Notes: a model not told the origin generated them from the letters alone. DNA of 64,000 nucleotides from Stutzerimonas xanthomarina (GCF_003935375.1 NZ_RHQM01000012.1:99748-163747); one strand, 5' to 3'; positions 1 through 9,505 are shown, counted from the stretch's first letter. Program-made: numbers and translations.

Positions 1-1
1 G

Positions 2-871
2 CTGCGCCTGTGGAAGACCAACGGCGCCATGCGCCACCTGGTGCGCAACGGCGACGGTGACGAACTGCTGTTCATCCACGACGGCGCCGGGCATCTGTAC
101 TGCGACTTCGGCCATCTGGAGTTTCGCAACGGCGACTACCTGATGATCCCGCGCGGCACCGCCTGGCGCATCGAGGCGACAGAGCCGGTGTTCATGCTCC
201 TGATCGAGAACACCGACGGCGCCTACCAACTGCCGGAAAAAGGCCTGGTCGGCCCGCATGCCATCTTCGACGCCGCGGTGCTCGACCATCCGCGCCTGGA
301 CAACGCCTTCCGCGCGCAGCAGGACGAGAACCCCTGGCAGATCCGCATCAAGCGGCGAGAGCAAATCACCACCGTGACCTACCCGTACAACCCGCTGGAC
401 GTGGTCGGCTGGCACGGCGACAACACCGTGGTACGGCTCAACTGGCGCGACATCCGCCCGCTGATGAGCCATCGCTACCACTTGCCGCCATCTGCTCACA
501 CCACCTTTGTCGCCAACGGTTTCGTGGTCTGCACCTTCACGCCGCGGCCGGTGGAATCCGATCCGGGTGCGCTGAAGGTGCCGTTCTTCCACAACAACGA
601 CGACTACGACGAAGTGCTGTTCTACCACCGCGGCAACTTCTTCAGCCGCGACAACATCGAGCAGGGCATGGTGACCTTCCACCCCTGCGGCTTCCCCCAC
701 GGGCCGCACCCGAAGGCGCTGAAGAAGGCCAGCACCGACCCGGCGACCTTTGCCGACGAGGTGGCGGTGATGATCGACACCCGCCGCGCGCTGGAAGTCG
801 GCGAGGCCGCCGCAGCCGTCGATGTCCCCGAATACGTCAACTCCTGGCGTGCGCCGGGCAAGGAATCCTGA
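2..871 (+). CDS. hmgA: Homogentisate 1,2-dioxygenase, 5' end outside window
   Basis: The frame is open from base 2, so the window starts inside the gene and the ATG at 29 is internal. The cupin-type protein has an HNNDDYDE stretch (His codon at 590) and FPHGPHP near 692, which match the iron-ligand region of homogentisate dioxygenases. The reaction is ring opening of homogentisate to maleylacetoacetate in the cytoplasm. The two genes that follow encode the next two steps, which strongly supports the call. Sequence wording around the motifs differs from the classic 430-residue Pseudomonas HmgA, so this may be the shorter bacterial branch. The stop overlaps the fahA start (TGATG), indicating translational coupling. 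Confidence 0.8.
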   Translation: MRLWKTNGAMRHLVRNGDGDELLFIHDGAGHLYCDFGHLEFRNGDYLMIPRGTAWRIEATEPVFMLLIENTDGAYQLPEKGLVGPHAIFDAAVLDHPRLDNAFRAQQDENPWQIRIKRREQITTVTYPYNPLDVVGWHGDNTVVRLNWRDIRPLMSHRYHLPPSAHTTFVANGFVVCTFTPRPVESDPGALKVPFFHNNDDYDEVLFYHRGNFFSRDNIEQGMVTFHPCGFPHGPHPKALKKASTDPATFADEVAVMIDTRRALEVGEAAAAVDVPEYVNSWRAPGKES

Positions 872-1854
872 TGAAACTCGCAACCCTCAACCAGGGCCGC
901 GACGGCGTGCTCGTCGTCGTTTCCCGTGATCTCGCCCAGGCGGTGAAAGTGCCGCAGATCGCCGCCACGCTGCAGGCCGCGCTGGATGACTGGAACTACT
1001 GCAAGCCGAAGCTCGAAGCGGTCTACCAGCGCCTCAACGACGGGCTGGAGGAGGGCGCATTCGCCTTCGACCAGACCGCCTGCCACAGCCCGCTGCCGCG
1101 CGCCTATCACTGGGCCGACGGCAGCGCCTACGTCAATCACGTCGAGCTGGTGCGCAAGGCACGCGGCGCCGAGATGCCGGAATCCTTCTGGCACGATCCG
1201 CTGATGTACCAGGGCGGCGCCGATGCCTTTATCCCGCCGCACAGCCCGATCCGCCTGGCCGACGAGGCCTGGGGCATCGATCTGGAAGGCGAACTGGCGG
1301 TGATCACCGACGACGTGCCGATGGGTGCGACGCCGGCCGAGGCGGCCTCGCACATCCAGCTGCTGATGTTGGTCAACGACGTGTCGTTGCGTAATCTGAT
1401 CCCCGGCGAGCTGGCCAAGGGCTTCGGCTTCTACCAGAGCAAGCCGTCGTCGAGCTTCTCGCCGGTGGCGGTGACGCCGGACGAGCTGGGCGAAACCTGG
1501 CGCGACGGCAAGGTGCATCGGCCTCTGGTCTCGCATATCAACGGTGAGCTGTTCGGCCAGCCGGATGCCGGTACCGACATGACCTTCAACTTCCCGACCC
1601 TGGTCGCCCACGCCGCGCGCACCCGCCCACTGGGCGCCGGCACCATCATCGGCTCGGGCACCGTGTCGAACTACGACCGCAGCGCCGGCTCGTCCTGCCT
1701 GGCCGAGAAGCGCATGCTCGAGGTGGTCGAGCACGGCGAGGCGAAGACGCCATTCCTCAAGTTCGGCGATCGGGTGCGCATCGAGATGTTCGACGCCGCC
1801 GGGCAGAGCATCTTTGGTGCTATCGATCAGCAGGTCGAGCGCTATGAGCACTGA
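871..1854 (+). CDS. fahA: Fumarylacetoacetase (fumarylacetoacetate hydrolase)
   Basis: The 327-residue protein belongs to the FAH family, which hydrolyses fumarylacetoacetate to fumarate and acetoacetate, the last step of tyrosine and homogentisate breakdown. Visible features are the metal-binding DLEGELAV motif (residues 137-144) and the C-terminal GTIIGSGTVSN loop typical of the family. The ATG overlaps the hmgA stop codon by one base, with an AAGGA ribosome site just upstream. The 3' end overlaps maiA by 11 bases, so the three genes form a coupled operon. Confidence 0.92.
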   Translation: MKLATLNQGRDGVLVVVSRDLAQAVKVPQIAATLQAALDDWNYCKPKLEAVYQRLNDGLEEGAFAFDQTACHSPLPRAYHWADGSAYVNHVELVRKARGAEMPESFWHDPLMYQGGADAFIPPHSPIRLADEAWGIDLEGELAVITDDVPMGATPAEAASHIQLLMLVNDVSLRNLIPGELAKGFGFYQSKPSSSFSPVAVTPDELGETWRDGKVHRPLVSHINGELFGQPDAGTDMTFNFPTLVAHAARTRPLGAGTIIGSGTVSNYDRSAGSSCLAEKRMLEVVEHGEAKTPFLKFGDRVRIEMFDAAGQSIFGAIDQQVERYEH

Positions 1855-2503
1855 GCTGACGCTCTACGGTTACTGGCGCTCCAGTGCCGCCTACCGGGTG
1901 CGCATCGCGCTGAACCTCAAGGGGCTGGCCTACCGGCAGGTGCCGGTGCATCTGGTCAAGGATGGCGGCCAGCAGCGTGCGGCCGATTACCGCGCCCTCA
2001 ACCCGCAGCAGCTGGTGCCGTTGCTGGTTGACGAAGCCAACGGTGGGGCGCGCATCAGTCAGTCGCTGGCGATTCTGGAATACCTCGAAGAAGTGTTCCC
2101 GGTGCCGGCGCTGCTGCCGGACGATCCGGTTCGCCGCGCCCAGGTGCGCGCACTGGCGATGCACATCGCCTGCGAGATCCATCCGCTGAACAACCTGCGT
2201 GTGTTGCAGTACCTCTCCGCCGAACTGGGTGTCGACGACGAGGCCAAGAACGCGTGGTATCAGCACTGGGTCGGTCAGGGGCTCGCCGCCGTGGAAGCGG
2301 GCCTGGAATGTTTCGATGGCAGGCTTTCCCTGAACGATCGGCCAGGTTATCTAGAGGCATGCCTGGTGCCGCAGGTATACAATGCGCGCCGTTTTGCCTG
2401 TGACCTCGCGGCGTATCCACGCATTCTCGAGATCGTTGCACGCTGCGAGACGCTTCCGGCCTTCCAGCAGGCCGCGCCGGAGGTGCAGCCCGACGCTCAA
2501 TGA
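1844..2503 (+). CDS. maiA: Maleylacetoacetate isomerase
   Basis: The 219-residue protein is a zeta-class glutathione S-transferase that isomerises maleylacetoacetate to fumarylacetoacetate using glutathione. The N-terminal YGYWRSSAAYRVRIALN stretch holds the SSxxxR signature of this class (Ser13, Ser14). The start at 1844 lies inside the end of fahA. An upstream ATG at 1814 is in frame but would add an untypical leader. With its neighbours it completes the homogentisate pathway. It is 81 bases from the next gene, a transporter on the same strand. Confidence 0.92.
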   Translation: MSTELTLYGYWRSSAAYRVRIALNLKGLAYRQVPVHLVKDGGQQRAADYRALNPQQLVPLLVDEANGGARISQSLAILEYLEEVFPVPALLPDDPVRRAQVRALAMHIACEIHPLNNLRVLQYLSAELGVDDEAKNAWYQHWVGQGLAAVEAGLECFDGRLSLNDRPGYLEACLVPQVYNARRFACDLAAYPRILEIVARCETLPAFQQAAPEVQPDAQ

Positions 2504-2565
2504 ACGACTGAATCCGCCTTGCACGCCGCCGCGCCCTGCGCGACGGTCCCGATCCCGTCACAGAT

Positions 2566-2573
2566 AACAACAA
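2566..2573 (+). promoter_or_regulatory. Candidate Hfq/Crc CA motif (AACAACAA)
   Basis: AACAACAA lies 11-18 bases before the transporter ATG, within or next to its ribosome binding region. It fits the AAnAAnAA pattern bound by Hfq with Crc in pseudomonads, which represses translation of catabolic and uptake genes when preferred carbon sources are present. The match and position are seen in the sequence; control by Crc is inferred. Confidence 0.5.
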
Positions 2574-2584
2574 ACAGGTGACGT

Positions 2585-4045
2585 ATGACTCGTGAAAAAC
2601 CGAAGAACCTCTGGCTGTCGCGCTGGGGTTTCATCCTCGCGGCAACCGGCTCCGCCGTGGGCCTGGGCAACATCTGGAAATTTCCCTACATCACCGGCGA
2701 GTTCGGCGGTGGCGCCTTCGTACTGATGTACCTGCTGTGCATCCTCGCCATCGGCGTACCGGTGATGATGTGCGAGATCGCCATCGGTCGCCGCGGCCGT
2801 GGCAGCCCGATCGACGCCATCGGCCGGGTGGTCCGCGAGAACAACGGCAATCCGCTGTGGAAGGCGGTGGGCGGCATGGCCATGACCGCCGGCTTCCTGA
2901 TCCTCTGCTTCTATGTGGTGGTCGCCGGCTGGGCCTTCGCCTACACGGTGAAGATGCTCGACGGCTCGCTGGCGGCGACCAGCGTCGAGGCATTGGGCGG
3001 CGTGTTCGAGGCACACAACTCCAACCCCTGGCAGCTCGGCGGCTGGAGCCTGCTGGTGGCATTGCTGACGCTGTGGATCGTCGCCAAGGGCGTGCAGAAG
3101 GGCATCGAGAACGCGGTGCGCTGGATGATGCCGGGGCTGGCCGTGCTGCTGCTGATCCTCGTGGGTTACGCGGTCACCAGCGGCGGCTTCGATCAGGGCT
3201 TCGCCTTCCTGTTCAGCTTCGATACCTCGAAGATCACCGGCGAGGCGCTGCTGGCCGCGCTCGGCCACGCGTTCTTCACCCTCAGCCTGGCTTCCGGTGC
3301 GATCCTCACCTACGGCTCGTACATCCCGGATGACCAGTCCATCGCCCGCACCACCTTCATGGTCGCCATCGCCGACACCTGCGTCGCGCTGCTGGCGGGC
3401 CTGGCGATCTTCCCGATCATCTTCGCCAACGGCATGGACCCGACTGCCGGCCCGGGCCTGATCTTCATGAGCCTGCCACTGGCCTTCCAGCAGATGCCGT
3501 TCGGCACCGCCTTCGGCGTGCTGTTCTTCGCCATGGTGTCGATCGCCGCGCTGACCTCGGCGATCTCCATGATCGAGGCAACCGTCGCCTACCTCAACGA
3601 GAAGCACGGCATCTCGCGGATCAAGGCGGCAATGGGTTCCGGCGTGGTGCTGCTGGTGATCAGCCTGCTGGCGATGCTCTCGTTCAACCTGATGTCGGGC
3701 TGGACGCCGATGGGCAAGAACTTCTTCGACTGGCTGGATTACCTGACCTCGCGCTGGATGATGCCGCTGGGCGGGATCTTCACCGTGCTGCTGGCCGGCT
3801 ACGCGCTGCGCAGCGAGATCATGCGCGACGAGCTGAACCTGCCGCCGCTGGGCTACGCGCTGTGGCTGTTCATGGTGCGCTATGTCTGTCCGGTGCTGAT
3901 CCTCATGGTCTTCCTGCATGCCCTTGGCTGGCTGGGCTTCGACCCGTTGCAGCGCTGGTACTGGATCGCCGGAGCGATCGGTGCGCTGGCGGTGCTTGGC
4001 GAGATGTTGCGTCCGCGGGTGATGCCGGCGCTGGCGGGACGCTGA
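2585..4045 (+). CDS. Sodium-dependent transporter, neurotransmitter:sodium symporter family
   Basis: The 486-residue inner-membrane protein has about eleven or twelve hydrophobic segments. Its first segment carries WGFILAATGSAVGLGNIWKF, the signature of the NSS/SNF family (LeuT, TnaT, MhsT relatives) that takes up amino acids with sodium. The substrate cannot be read from sequence. Its position 81 bases after the homogentisate operon suggests uptake of an aromatic or related amino acid, but this is inference. A CA motif sits before the start and a clear terminator follows at 4077. Confidence 0.88.
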   Translation: MTREKPKNLWLSRWGFILAATGSAVGLGNIWKFPYITGEFGGGAFVLMYLLCILAIGVPVMMCEIAIGRRGRGSPIDAIGRVVRENNGNPLWKAVGGMAMTAGFLILCFYVVVAGWAFAYTVKMLDGSLAATSVEALGGVFEAHNSNPWQLGGWSLLVALLTLWIVAKGVQKGIENAVRWMMPGLAVLLLILVGYAVTSGGFDQGFAFLFSFDTSKITGEALLAALGHAFFTLSLASGAILTYGSYIPDDQSIARTTFMVAIADTCVALLAGLAIFPIIFANGMDPTAGPGLIFMSLPLAFQQMPFGTAFGVLFFAMVSIAALTSAISMIEATVAYLNEKHGISRIKAAMGSGVVLLVISLLAMLSFNLMSGWTPMGKNFFDWLDYLTSRWMMPLGGIFTVLLAGYALRSEIMRDELNLPPLGYALWLFMVRYVCPVLILMVFLHALGWLGFDPLQRWYWIAGAIGALAVLGEMLRPRVMPALAGR

Positions 4046-4076
4046 CGCCAGCGCAGCCTTGCTGGGCCATGAAACG

Positions 4077-4102
4077 ACGCCAGCCGCGAGACTGGCGTTT
4101 TT
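4077..4102 (+). terminator. Rho-independent terminator
   Basis: A seven-base stem ACGCCAG/CTGGCGT with an eight-base loop is followed by a run of T. It closes the transporter transcription unit before the chemoreceptor gene. Confidence 0.8.
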
Positions 4103-4140
4103 CATGGTGTGCCCGAAAGGTCACGAACAAAACCGAAGGG

Positions 4141-4167
4141 TCAAGTTTTGCGGCGACTTGCCGAAAA
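4141..4167 (+). promoter_or_regulatory. FliA (sigma-28) promoter of the chemoreceptor gene
   Basis: TCAAGTTT at 4141-4148 and GCCGAAAA at 4160-4167 are separated by exactly 11 bases. This matches the sigma-28 consensus TAAAGTTT-N11-GCCGATAA with one difference in each half. It lies about 70 bases before the chemoreceptor start codon. It places this receptor in the flagellar/chemotaxis regulon. Confidence 0.75.
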
Positions 4168-4234
4168 GCTGACTGAGATCATGGATGGCATCACCCGCAG
4201 GATGCGCACCCAAGTCAGTCATACGGACGCCTAA

Positions 4235-6124
4235 ATGCCCAGTCGCCTCAAGTTCAGCCACAAGATTCTGCTGGCTGCTTCGCTGGTGGTGATCGCGACC
4301 TTCGCGCTGTTCACCCTGTACAACGATTACCTGCAGCGCAATGCCATCCGCGCCAATCTCGAGAGTTATCTCGATGAAATGGGCGAGGTCACCGCACGCA
4401 ACATCGAGAACTGGCTGTCGGGCCGCATCCTGCTGGTAGAGAGTGCGGCGCAGTCGATTGCGAGCGACAGTTCTGCGGAGCGAGTGGCCAGCCTGCTGGA
4501 ACAGCCGGCCCTGACCTCGACGTTCATGTACACCTATCTCGGCGGTGCGGACGGCAGCTACCTGCTGCGCCCCTACGAGGAAATGCCGGCCGACTACGAT
4601 GCGCGGACGCGTCCCTGGTATCAGGACGCGGTCGCGGCGAACGGCACCACGCTGACCGAACCTTACATGGACGCCTCGCTCAACGAGCTGGTGGTCACCG
4701 TGGCGACACCGGCAAAGAGCGGGGCGCAGACCCTTGGTGTGGTCGGCGGCGACCTGGGACTCAAGGCGCTGGTGGAGATCATCAACGCGCTGGATTTCGA
4801 CGGCATGGGCTATGCCTTCCTGATCAGCGGCGATGGCAAGGTGCTGGTCCACCCCAACCAGCAGATGGTGATGAAGTCGCTAAGCGACATCTATCCGCAG
4901 AACACCCCGTCGCTCGACAGCCGCTATGTCGAGGCCGAACTCAATGGCACGCCGCGCGTGCTGGGCTTCAGCCCGGTGCAGGGGTTGCCGTCGGTGAAAT
5001 GGTACGTCGGCATCTCGCTGGATCGTGACAAGGCCTACGCCAGCCTAACCAGCTTCCGTACCACCGCGCTGATCGCCACCGTCGTTGCGGTGGCGTTCAT
5101 CCTGGCACTGTTGGGCATGCTGATCCGCGTGCTCATGCGTCCGCTTACCGATATGGGCCGCGCCATGGCCAATATCGCCGAGGGCGAGGGCGACCTGACC
5201 CGGCGCCTGGATGTGCAATCCCGGGACGAGTTCGGCGAGCTGGCGATGGCCTTCAACCGCTTCGTCGAGCGCATTCATGCCTCGATCCGCGAAGTGTCCT
5301 CGACCACGCTGCAAGTCCACGAGGTGGCGCAGCGCGTGCTCAATGCCTCGAATGCCTCGATGGCCAACTCCGACGAGCAGGCCAGCCGCACCAACAGCGT
5401 CGCGGCGGCGATCAACGAACTGGGTGCCGCGGCACAGGAAATCGCCCGCAATGCCGCCGATGCCTCGCAACACGCCAGCAATGCGCGGCATCAGGCCGAT
5501 GACGGCCGTCAGGTGGTCGAGCAGAACATCGCCGCGATGCGCGAGCTGTCGGCGAAGATCAGCGCGTCCTGCGGGCAGATCGAGGCGCTCAATGCCAAGA
5601 CCGTGGACATCGGTCAGATTCTCGAGGTGATCAAGGGCATTTCCGAGCAGACCAACCTGCTCGCGCTGAACGCCGCCATCGAGGCGGCGCGGGCCGGCGA
5701 GGCGGGACGCGGCTTTGCCGTGGTCGCCGACGAGGTGCGCAACCTGGCGCATCGCACCCAGAGCTCGGCGCAGGAAATCCAGCAGATGATCGAGCAGCTG
5801 CAGGTCGGTGCCGGCGCTTCGGTGCAGACCATGACCGAAAGCCAGCGGCAGAGTGAGTCTAGCGTCTCCATCGCCGACCGCGCCGGCGAGCGCCTCGGCG
5901 AGGTGACCCAGCGCATCGGCGAGATCGACGGCATGAACCAGTCGGTGGCCACCGCCACCGAAGAGCAGACCGCGGTGATCGAGTCGCTGAACATGGACAT
6001 CACCGAGATCAACACGCTGAACCAGCAAGGCGTGGAGAACCTGCAGTCGACCCTGCGCGCCTGCGGCGATCTGGATCAGCAGGCGCGCCGCCTGAAACAG
6101 CTGGTGGACAGCTTCCGTATCTGA
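4235..6124 (+). CDS. Methyl-accepting chemotaxis protein with Cache sensor domain
   Basis: The 629-residue transmembrane receptor signals to CheA/CheW. It has a first membrane segment at about residues 9-29, a periplasmic Cache-type ligand domain to about 275, a second membrane segment at about 277-300, a HAMP domain, and the cytoplasmic coiled-coil signalling domain. The highly conserved hairpin tip is visible as [20 protein letters not shown]. The ligand is unknown. A sigma-28 promoter lies upstream and a strong terminator downstream, so it is transcribed alone. Confidence 0.93.
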   Translation: MPSRLKFSHKILLAASLVVIATFALFTLYNDYLQRNAIRANLESYLDEMGEVTARNIENWLSGRILLVESAAQSIASDSSAERVASLLEQPALTSTFMYTYLGGADGSYLLRPYEEMPADYDARTRPWYQDAVAANGTTLTEPYMDASLNELVVTVATPAKSGAQTLGVVGGDLGLKALVEIINALDFDGMGYAFLISGDGKVLVHPNQQMVMKSLSDIYPQNTPSLDSRYVEAELNGTPRVLGFSPVQGLPSVKWYVGISLDRDKAYASLTSFRTTALIATVVAVAFILALLGMLIRVLMRPLTDMGRAMANIAEGEGDLTRRLDVQSRDEFGELAMAFNRFVERIHASIREVSSTTLQVHEVAQRVLNASNASMANSDEQASRTNSVAAAINELGAAAQEIARNAADASQHASNARHQADDGRQVVEQNIAAMRELSAKISASCGQIEALNAKTVDIGQILEVIKGISEQTNLLALNAAIEAARAGEAGRGFAVVADEVRNLAHRTQSSAQEIQQMIEQLQVGAGASVQTMTESQRQSESSVSIADRAGERLGEVTQRIGEIDGMNQSVATATEEQTAVIESLNMDITEINTLNQQGVENLQSTLRACGDLDQQARRLKQLVDSFRI

Positions 6125-6140
6125 CCTGAACGGGGTTTAG

Positions 6141-6163
6141 AAGGGCGCTGCGGCGCCCTTTTT
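6141..6163 (+). terminator. Rho-independent terminator after chemoreceptor gene
   Basis: A perfect eight-base stem AAGGGCGC/GCGCCCTT with a four-base loop is followed by T residues. Confidence 0.85.
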
Positions 6164-6245
6164 CATGGATGTGATTTGGCCGCGGAGCAATGCGCCCAGA
6201 ACGGCAGTCTCAACTGTTCACGTCGCGCTTCAACAAGGAGGCTCC

Positions 6246-6926
6246 ATGAAAATTCTTATCGTGCTCACGTCCCATGACCAGCTGGGTGACACCGGCAAAA
6301 AGACCGGCTTCTGGCTGGAGGAATTCGCCGCGCCGTATTACGTGTTCCTGGATGCCGGCGCGCAGGTGGTGCTTGCGTCGCCCGAGGGTGGCGAACCGCC
6401 GCTGGACCCGAAGAGCGACGAGCCCGACGCCCAGACCGAGGCCACCGAGCGCTTCAACGGGGATGGCGAGGCGCAGACGCTGCTGGCCAACACCTATCGT
6501 CTGGATCAGGTCTCCGCGGAGGATTTCGACGCGGTGTTCTATCCGGGCGGCCACGGCCCGCTGTGGGACCTGGTGGACAACCCGACCTCCATCGCCCTGA
6601 TCGAGTCCTTCGTCAAGGCCGACAAGCCGGTGGCCGCGGTCTGCCATGCACCGGCGGCGTTGACCGAGGTGCGCGGCAAGGATGGCGAGTATCTGGTCAA
6701 GGGCAAGCGGGTCACCGGCTTCACCAATGGCGAGGAAGCCGGTGTGGAGCTGACCGAGGTGGTGCCGTTTCTGCTGGAAGACCGCCTGCGTGAACGCGGT
6801 GGCCAGTACAGTAAGGGCGAAGACTGGAAGCCCTATGTGCAGGTCGACGGTTTGCTGGTGACCGGGCAGAACCCGGCCTCATCGGAAGCGGCGGCAGAGG
6901 AACTGCTCAAGCTGCTGCGCGGCTGA
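6246..6926 (+). CDS. DJ-1/PfpI family protein, Hsp31-like
   Basis: The 226-residue cytoplasmic protein belongs to the class I glutamine-amidotransferase-like fold. The nucleophile elbow AVCHAPAAL places the reactive cysteine at 133 next to His134, as in Hsp31-like glyoxalase III or chaperone proteins. The start at 6246 has an AAGGAGG site at 6235-6241; the longer frame upstream lacks such a site. Physiological substrates are not known; detoxification of methylglyoxal or protein repair is family knowledge. It ends two bases from the convergent EAL gene. Confidence 0.85.
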   Translation: MKILIVLTSHDQLGDTGKKTGFWLEEFAAPYYVFLDAGAQVVLASPEGGEPPLDPKSDEPDAQTEATERFNGDGEAQTLLANTYRLDQVSAEDFDAVFYPGGHGPLWDLVDNPTSIALIESFVKADKPVAAVCHAPAALTEVRGKDGEYLVKGKRVTGFTNGEEAGVELTEVVPFLLEDRLRERGGQYSKGEDWKPYVQVDGLLVTGQNPASSEAAAEELLKLLRG

Positions 6927-6928
6927 AC

Positions 6929-7741
6929 TCACTGCGGCCAGGCGAGCTGTTCCGCCTGGCCACAGGCCTCGAACAGCGGCCGGCTGAACAGGTAGCCCTG
7001 CATCAGATGGATGCCCAGATCGAACAGGGCGCTGCATTCGTCGGCGGTTTCCACGCCTTCACCGATCACCTTGATACCCAATTCCTCACACATCCCCACC
7101 GTCGCCCTGACGATGGCCTGACGCGTGCGGCTCTGATCGATGCCGCGGATCAGGTCCATGTCCAGCTTGATGATGTCCGGCTGAAAATCGGCCAGCAGAT
7201 TGAGCCCGGCAAAGCCCGCACCGAAGTCATCGATGGCGGTGAGAAAGCCGATGCGCTGGTATTCGCGGAACACCTCGGTCAGCCACTTGCCGTCGTTGAT
7301 GCGCTCGCCTTCGACGGTCTCGAAGATGATTTGCTCGATGGGAAAGTCGTGGGCGCGGGCGGCTTCCAGCGTCGAGCGTATGCACAGCTCGGGGCGGTAG
7401 ATCGCGTTGGGCATGAAATTGATCGACAGCTTGCTCTGCATGCCTAGCCTGGACGCGGTCTTGATCGCCTTGACCCGGCCGGCCTGATCGAAACGGAAGC
7501 GATTCTGTTCGGTGACTTGCGACAGCACGGTGGGGGCTGGTTCGCCGCCGACGCCGCGGACCAGCGCCTCATGGGCGAAGATCTGCCGGTCGTGCAGATC
7601 GATGATCGGCTGGAAGGCGTAGCTGAAGCCGAAGCCCAGACGCTCGCCACTGGCGCAGCTGGGGCAGGCGCCGTGCTCGGCGGCGCCGTGGTATGGATAC
7701 GCGTCTGGGGCAGGGTTGTCGCTGGTGTTGCTCGAACTCAT
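6929..7741 (-). CDS. EAL-domain protein, probable c-di-GMP phosphodiesterase
   Basis: The 270-residue protein consists almost entirely of an EAL domain. It shows HEALVRG (EAL at 58-60), IDDFGAG (170-176), the KLD motif near 193 and GEGVET (227-232), so most catalytic and metal residues are present and hydrolysis of c-di-GMP to pGpG is plausible. The expected ExE-type segment reads FETVEGE. There is no membrane segment or GGDEF domain. An unusual CPSC pair of cysteines at 26-29 precedes the domain and could bind metal or sense redox state; that is speculation. Confidence 0.85.
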   Translation of the reverse strand: MSSSNTSDNPAPDAYPYHGAAEHGACPSCASGERLGFGFSYAFQPIIDLHDRQIFAHEALVRGVGGEPAPTVLSQVTEQNRFRFDQAGRVKAIKTASRLGMQSKLSINFMPNAIYRPELCIRSTLEAARAHDFPIEQIIFETVEGERINDGKWLTEVFREYQRIGFLTAIDDFGAGFAGLNLLADFQPDIIKLDMDLIRGIDQSRTRQAIVRATVGMCEELGIKVIGEGVETADECSALFDLGIHLMQGYLFSRPLFEACGQAEQLAWPQ

Positions 7742-7810
7742 GGGCGCACTCGATTGGGGCCGGTGGATTGCAGGTTAACGGCTGCGCTGGCGGCGACTGA
7801 AGTCCGCCGG

Positions 7811-9505
7811 TCAGACAGGGCGTGTGGGCACCTGGTCTGTCGGCGGTCTAGGTGTCGACCCCAGCTCTTCGATCAGGCTGCGCGCGGCGAAGTCTGCCGC
7901 ATCGGTGAAGGGGTTCAGTACGCGGGCGACGCCGGCCGCATCCAGCGCCTTGCCATGCTGATCGTCGCGCACCACGCCGGCGATCTTGCCCTGGAAACCG
8001 GCATGTTTGAGCGCATGCAGAAAGGCACGATTGGCTTCCCATTGCGGAAAACTGGTGACCACCCATTCGGCATGCCGCAGCGGCAGCGATTCGAGAAAGC
8101 TGGGGTCCTCGCCGTCGCCGAAGCGCACCGGCAGCTTGCTGCGGCGCAGCGTGCGCACTGCCTCGGGGTCGAAGTCCACACCGAGCACCGGCAATCGTGC
8201 GGCGGCCAGCTGCTGCAGCAGGCGCGAGCCATAACGGCCCAGGCCGAAGATGATGATGCGCGGATGGCCCTGCGGCCTGCCCTGGGCCTCCACTTCCAGT
8301 TCGCGATAGGGACGCTTGCGTTCGAACAGGCCGAGCCAGGGTGCCAGCCGCTCGTAGAGCGGTTGCGAGAACAGGATCATGTAGGTCGAGAGCATGATCG
8401 TCACCAAGCCGACCAGGGTGGTGAGGCCCAGCGCCTCCGGCCCGATATGGCCGAGTGTGATGCCCATGGCGACGAAGACGATGGAGAACTCACTGATCTG
8501 CGCCACGGTCAGCCCGGCGAGAAAGCCGGTGCGCTTGCGATAACCCATGTAGCCCATGATCGCCATGACGATCAGCGGATTGCCGATCAGCACGAACAAT
8601 GCCAGCACGATGGCCGGCAGGATCTCGTTGCCGAGCGTGGAGAAATCCAGCCGGCCACCGAGGTCGATGAAGAAGAACAGCAGCATGAAGTCGCGGATGC
8701 CGGTCATGCGCGCGTTCATCGCTTCACGATAGGCCGTCGAGGCCAGCGAAAAGCCGGCGACGAAGGCTCCGGCCTCCTTGCTGAAACCGATGTAGTCGCC
8801 CAGCGCGGCGAGCCCGGTGCCCCAGGCAATGGCGAAGATCAGCAGCAGTTCCTGCGAGCGCGCCATGCGGCTGACCAGCGGCGGCAGCACGTAGCGCATC
8901 AGCACGTACATCAGGATCGCAGCACCTGCCAGACGCAGCAGCAGCGAGCCCGAGACCTCGGCCCAGCCGGCATCGCCCGCGCCGCGCAGGGCGCTCATGG
9001 TCATCATCGCCAGCACCACGGCGAGGTCCTGGACGATCAGGAAGCCGACGGCGATGCGTCCGTGCAGCGAGTCCAGCTCGTGTTTGTCCGAGAGCAGCTT
9101 GACGATGATGATGGTGCTGGAAAAGGTCAGCGCCACGGCGATGTAGATTGCCTCCATGGTGCTCTTGCCCATCAGCAGCGTGAGCGCGAAGCCGAAGACG
9201 ATGGTGAAGGTCAGCTGCCCTAGCCCCGTGGCCAGCGCCACCGGCCCGATATTGCGGATATGCGCGAGGTCCAGCTTGAGCCCGACCACGAACAGCAGCA
9301 CGGCGACGCCGATTTCGGCCAGCAGATGGATTTGTTCGGCGGCGTTGACCGGGCCGAACAGCGCCGGGCCAAGCAGAATGCCGACCACGATGTAGGAAAT
9401 CAGCAGTGGCTGGCGCAGGCTCACGGCAATCGCCCCGACCACCGCGGAAACGATCAGCAGCAGGGCGAATTCGGCGAAGGGGCCGTGGGCGAGCAGCGCT
9501 TCCAT
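7811..9505 (-). CDS. ybaL: YbaL-type monovalent cation:proton antiporter (CPA2) with RCK domain
   Basis: The 564-residue inner-membrane protein has about twelve hydrophobic helices (residues 1-390) of the CPA2/KefB type. A cytoplasmic TrkA-N (RCK) domain follows, starting with the Rossmann motif RIIIFGLGRYGSR. Length and order match E. coli YbaL. The role is potassium or sodium efflux in exchange for protons, gated by nucleotide binding. It is transcribed alone, divergent from rhlE. Confidence 0.85.
   Translation of the reverse strand: MEALLAHGPFAEFALLLIVSAVVGAIAVSLRQPLLISYIVVGILLGPALFGPVNAAEQIHLLAEIGVAVLLFVVGLKLDLAHIRNIGPVALATGLGQLTFTIVFGFALTLLMGKSTMEAIYIAVALTFSSTIIIVKLLSDKHELDSLHGRIAVGFLIVQDLAVVLAMMTMSALRGAGDAGWAEVSGSLLLRLAGAAILMYVLMRYVLPPLVSRMARSQELLLIFAIAWGTGLAALGDYIGFSKEAGAFVAGFSLASTAYREAMNARMTGIRDFMLLFFFIDLGGRLDFSTLGNEILPAIVLALFVLIGNPLIVMAIMGYMGYRKRTGFLAGLTVAQISEFSIVFVAMGITLGHIGPEALGLTTLVGLVTIMLSTYMILFSQPLYERLAPWLGLFERKRPYRELEVEAQGRPQGHPRIIIFGLGRYGSRLLQQLAAARLPVLGVDFDPEAVRTLRRSKLPVRFGDGEDPSFLESLPLRHAEWVVTSFPQWEANRAFLHALKHAGFQGKIAGVVRDDQHGKALDAAGVARVLNPFTDAADFAARSLIEELGSTPRPPTDQVPTRPV

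Noticed and set aside
2558..4105. 515-residue open frame on the minus strand
   Set aside because: Shadow of the sodium symporter gene, rich in H, Q, R and G with no family signature.
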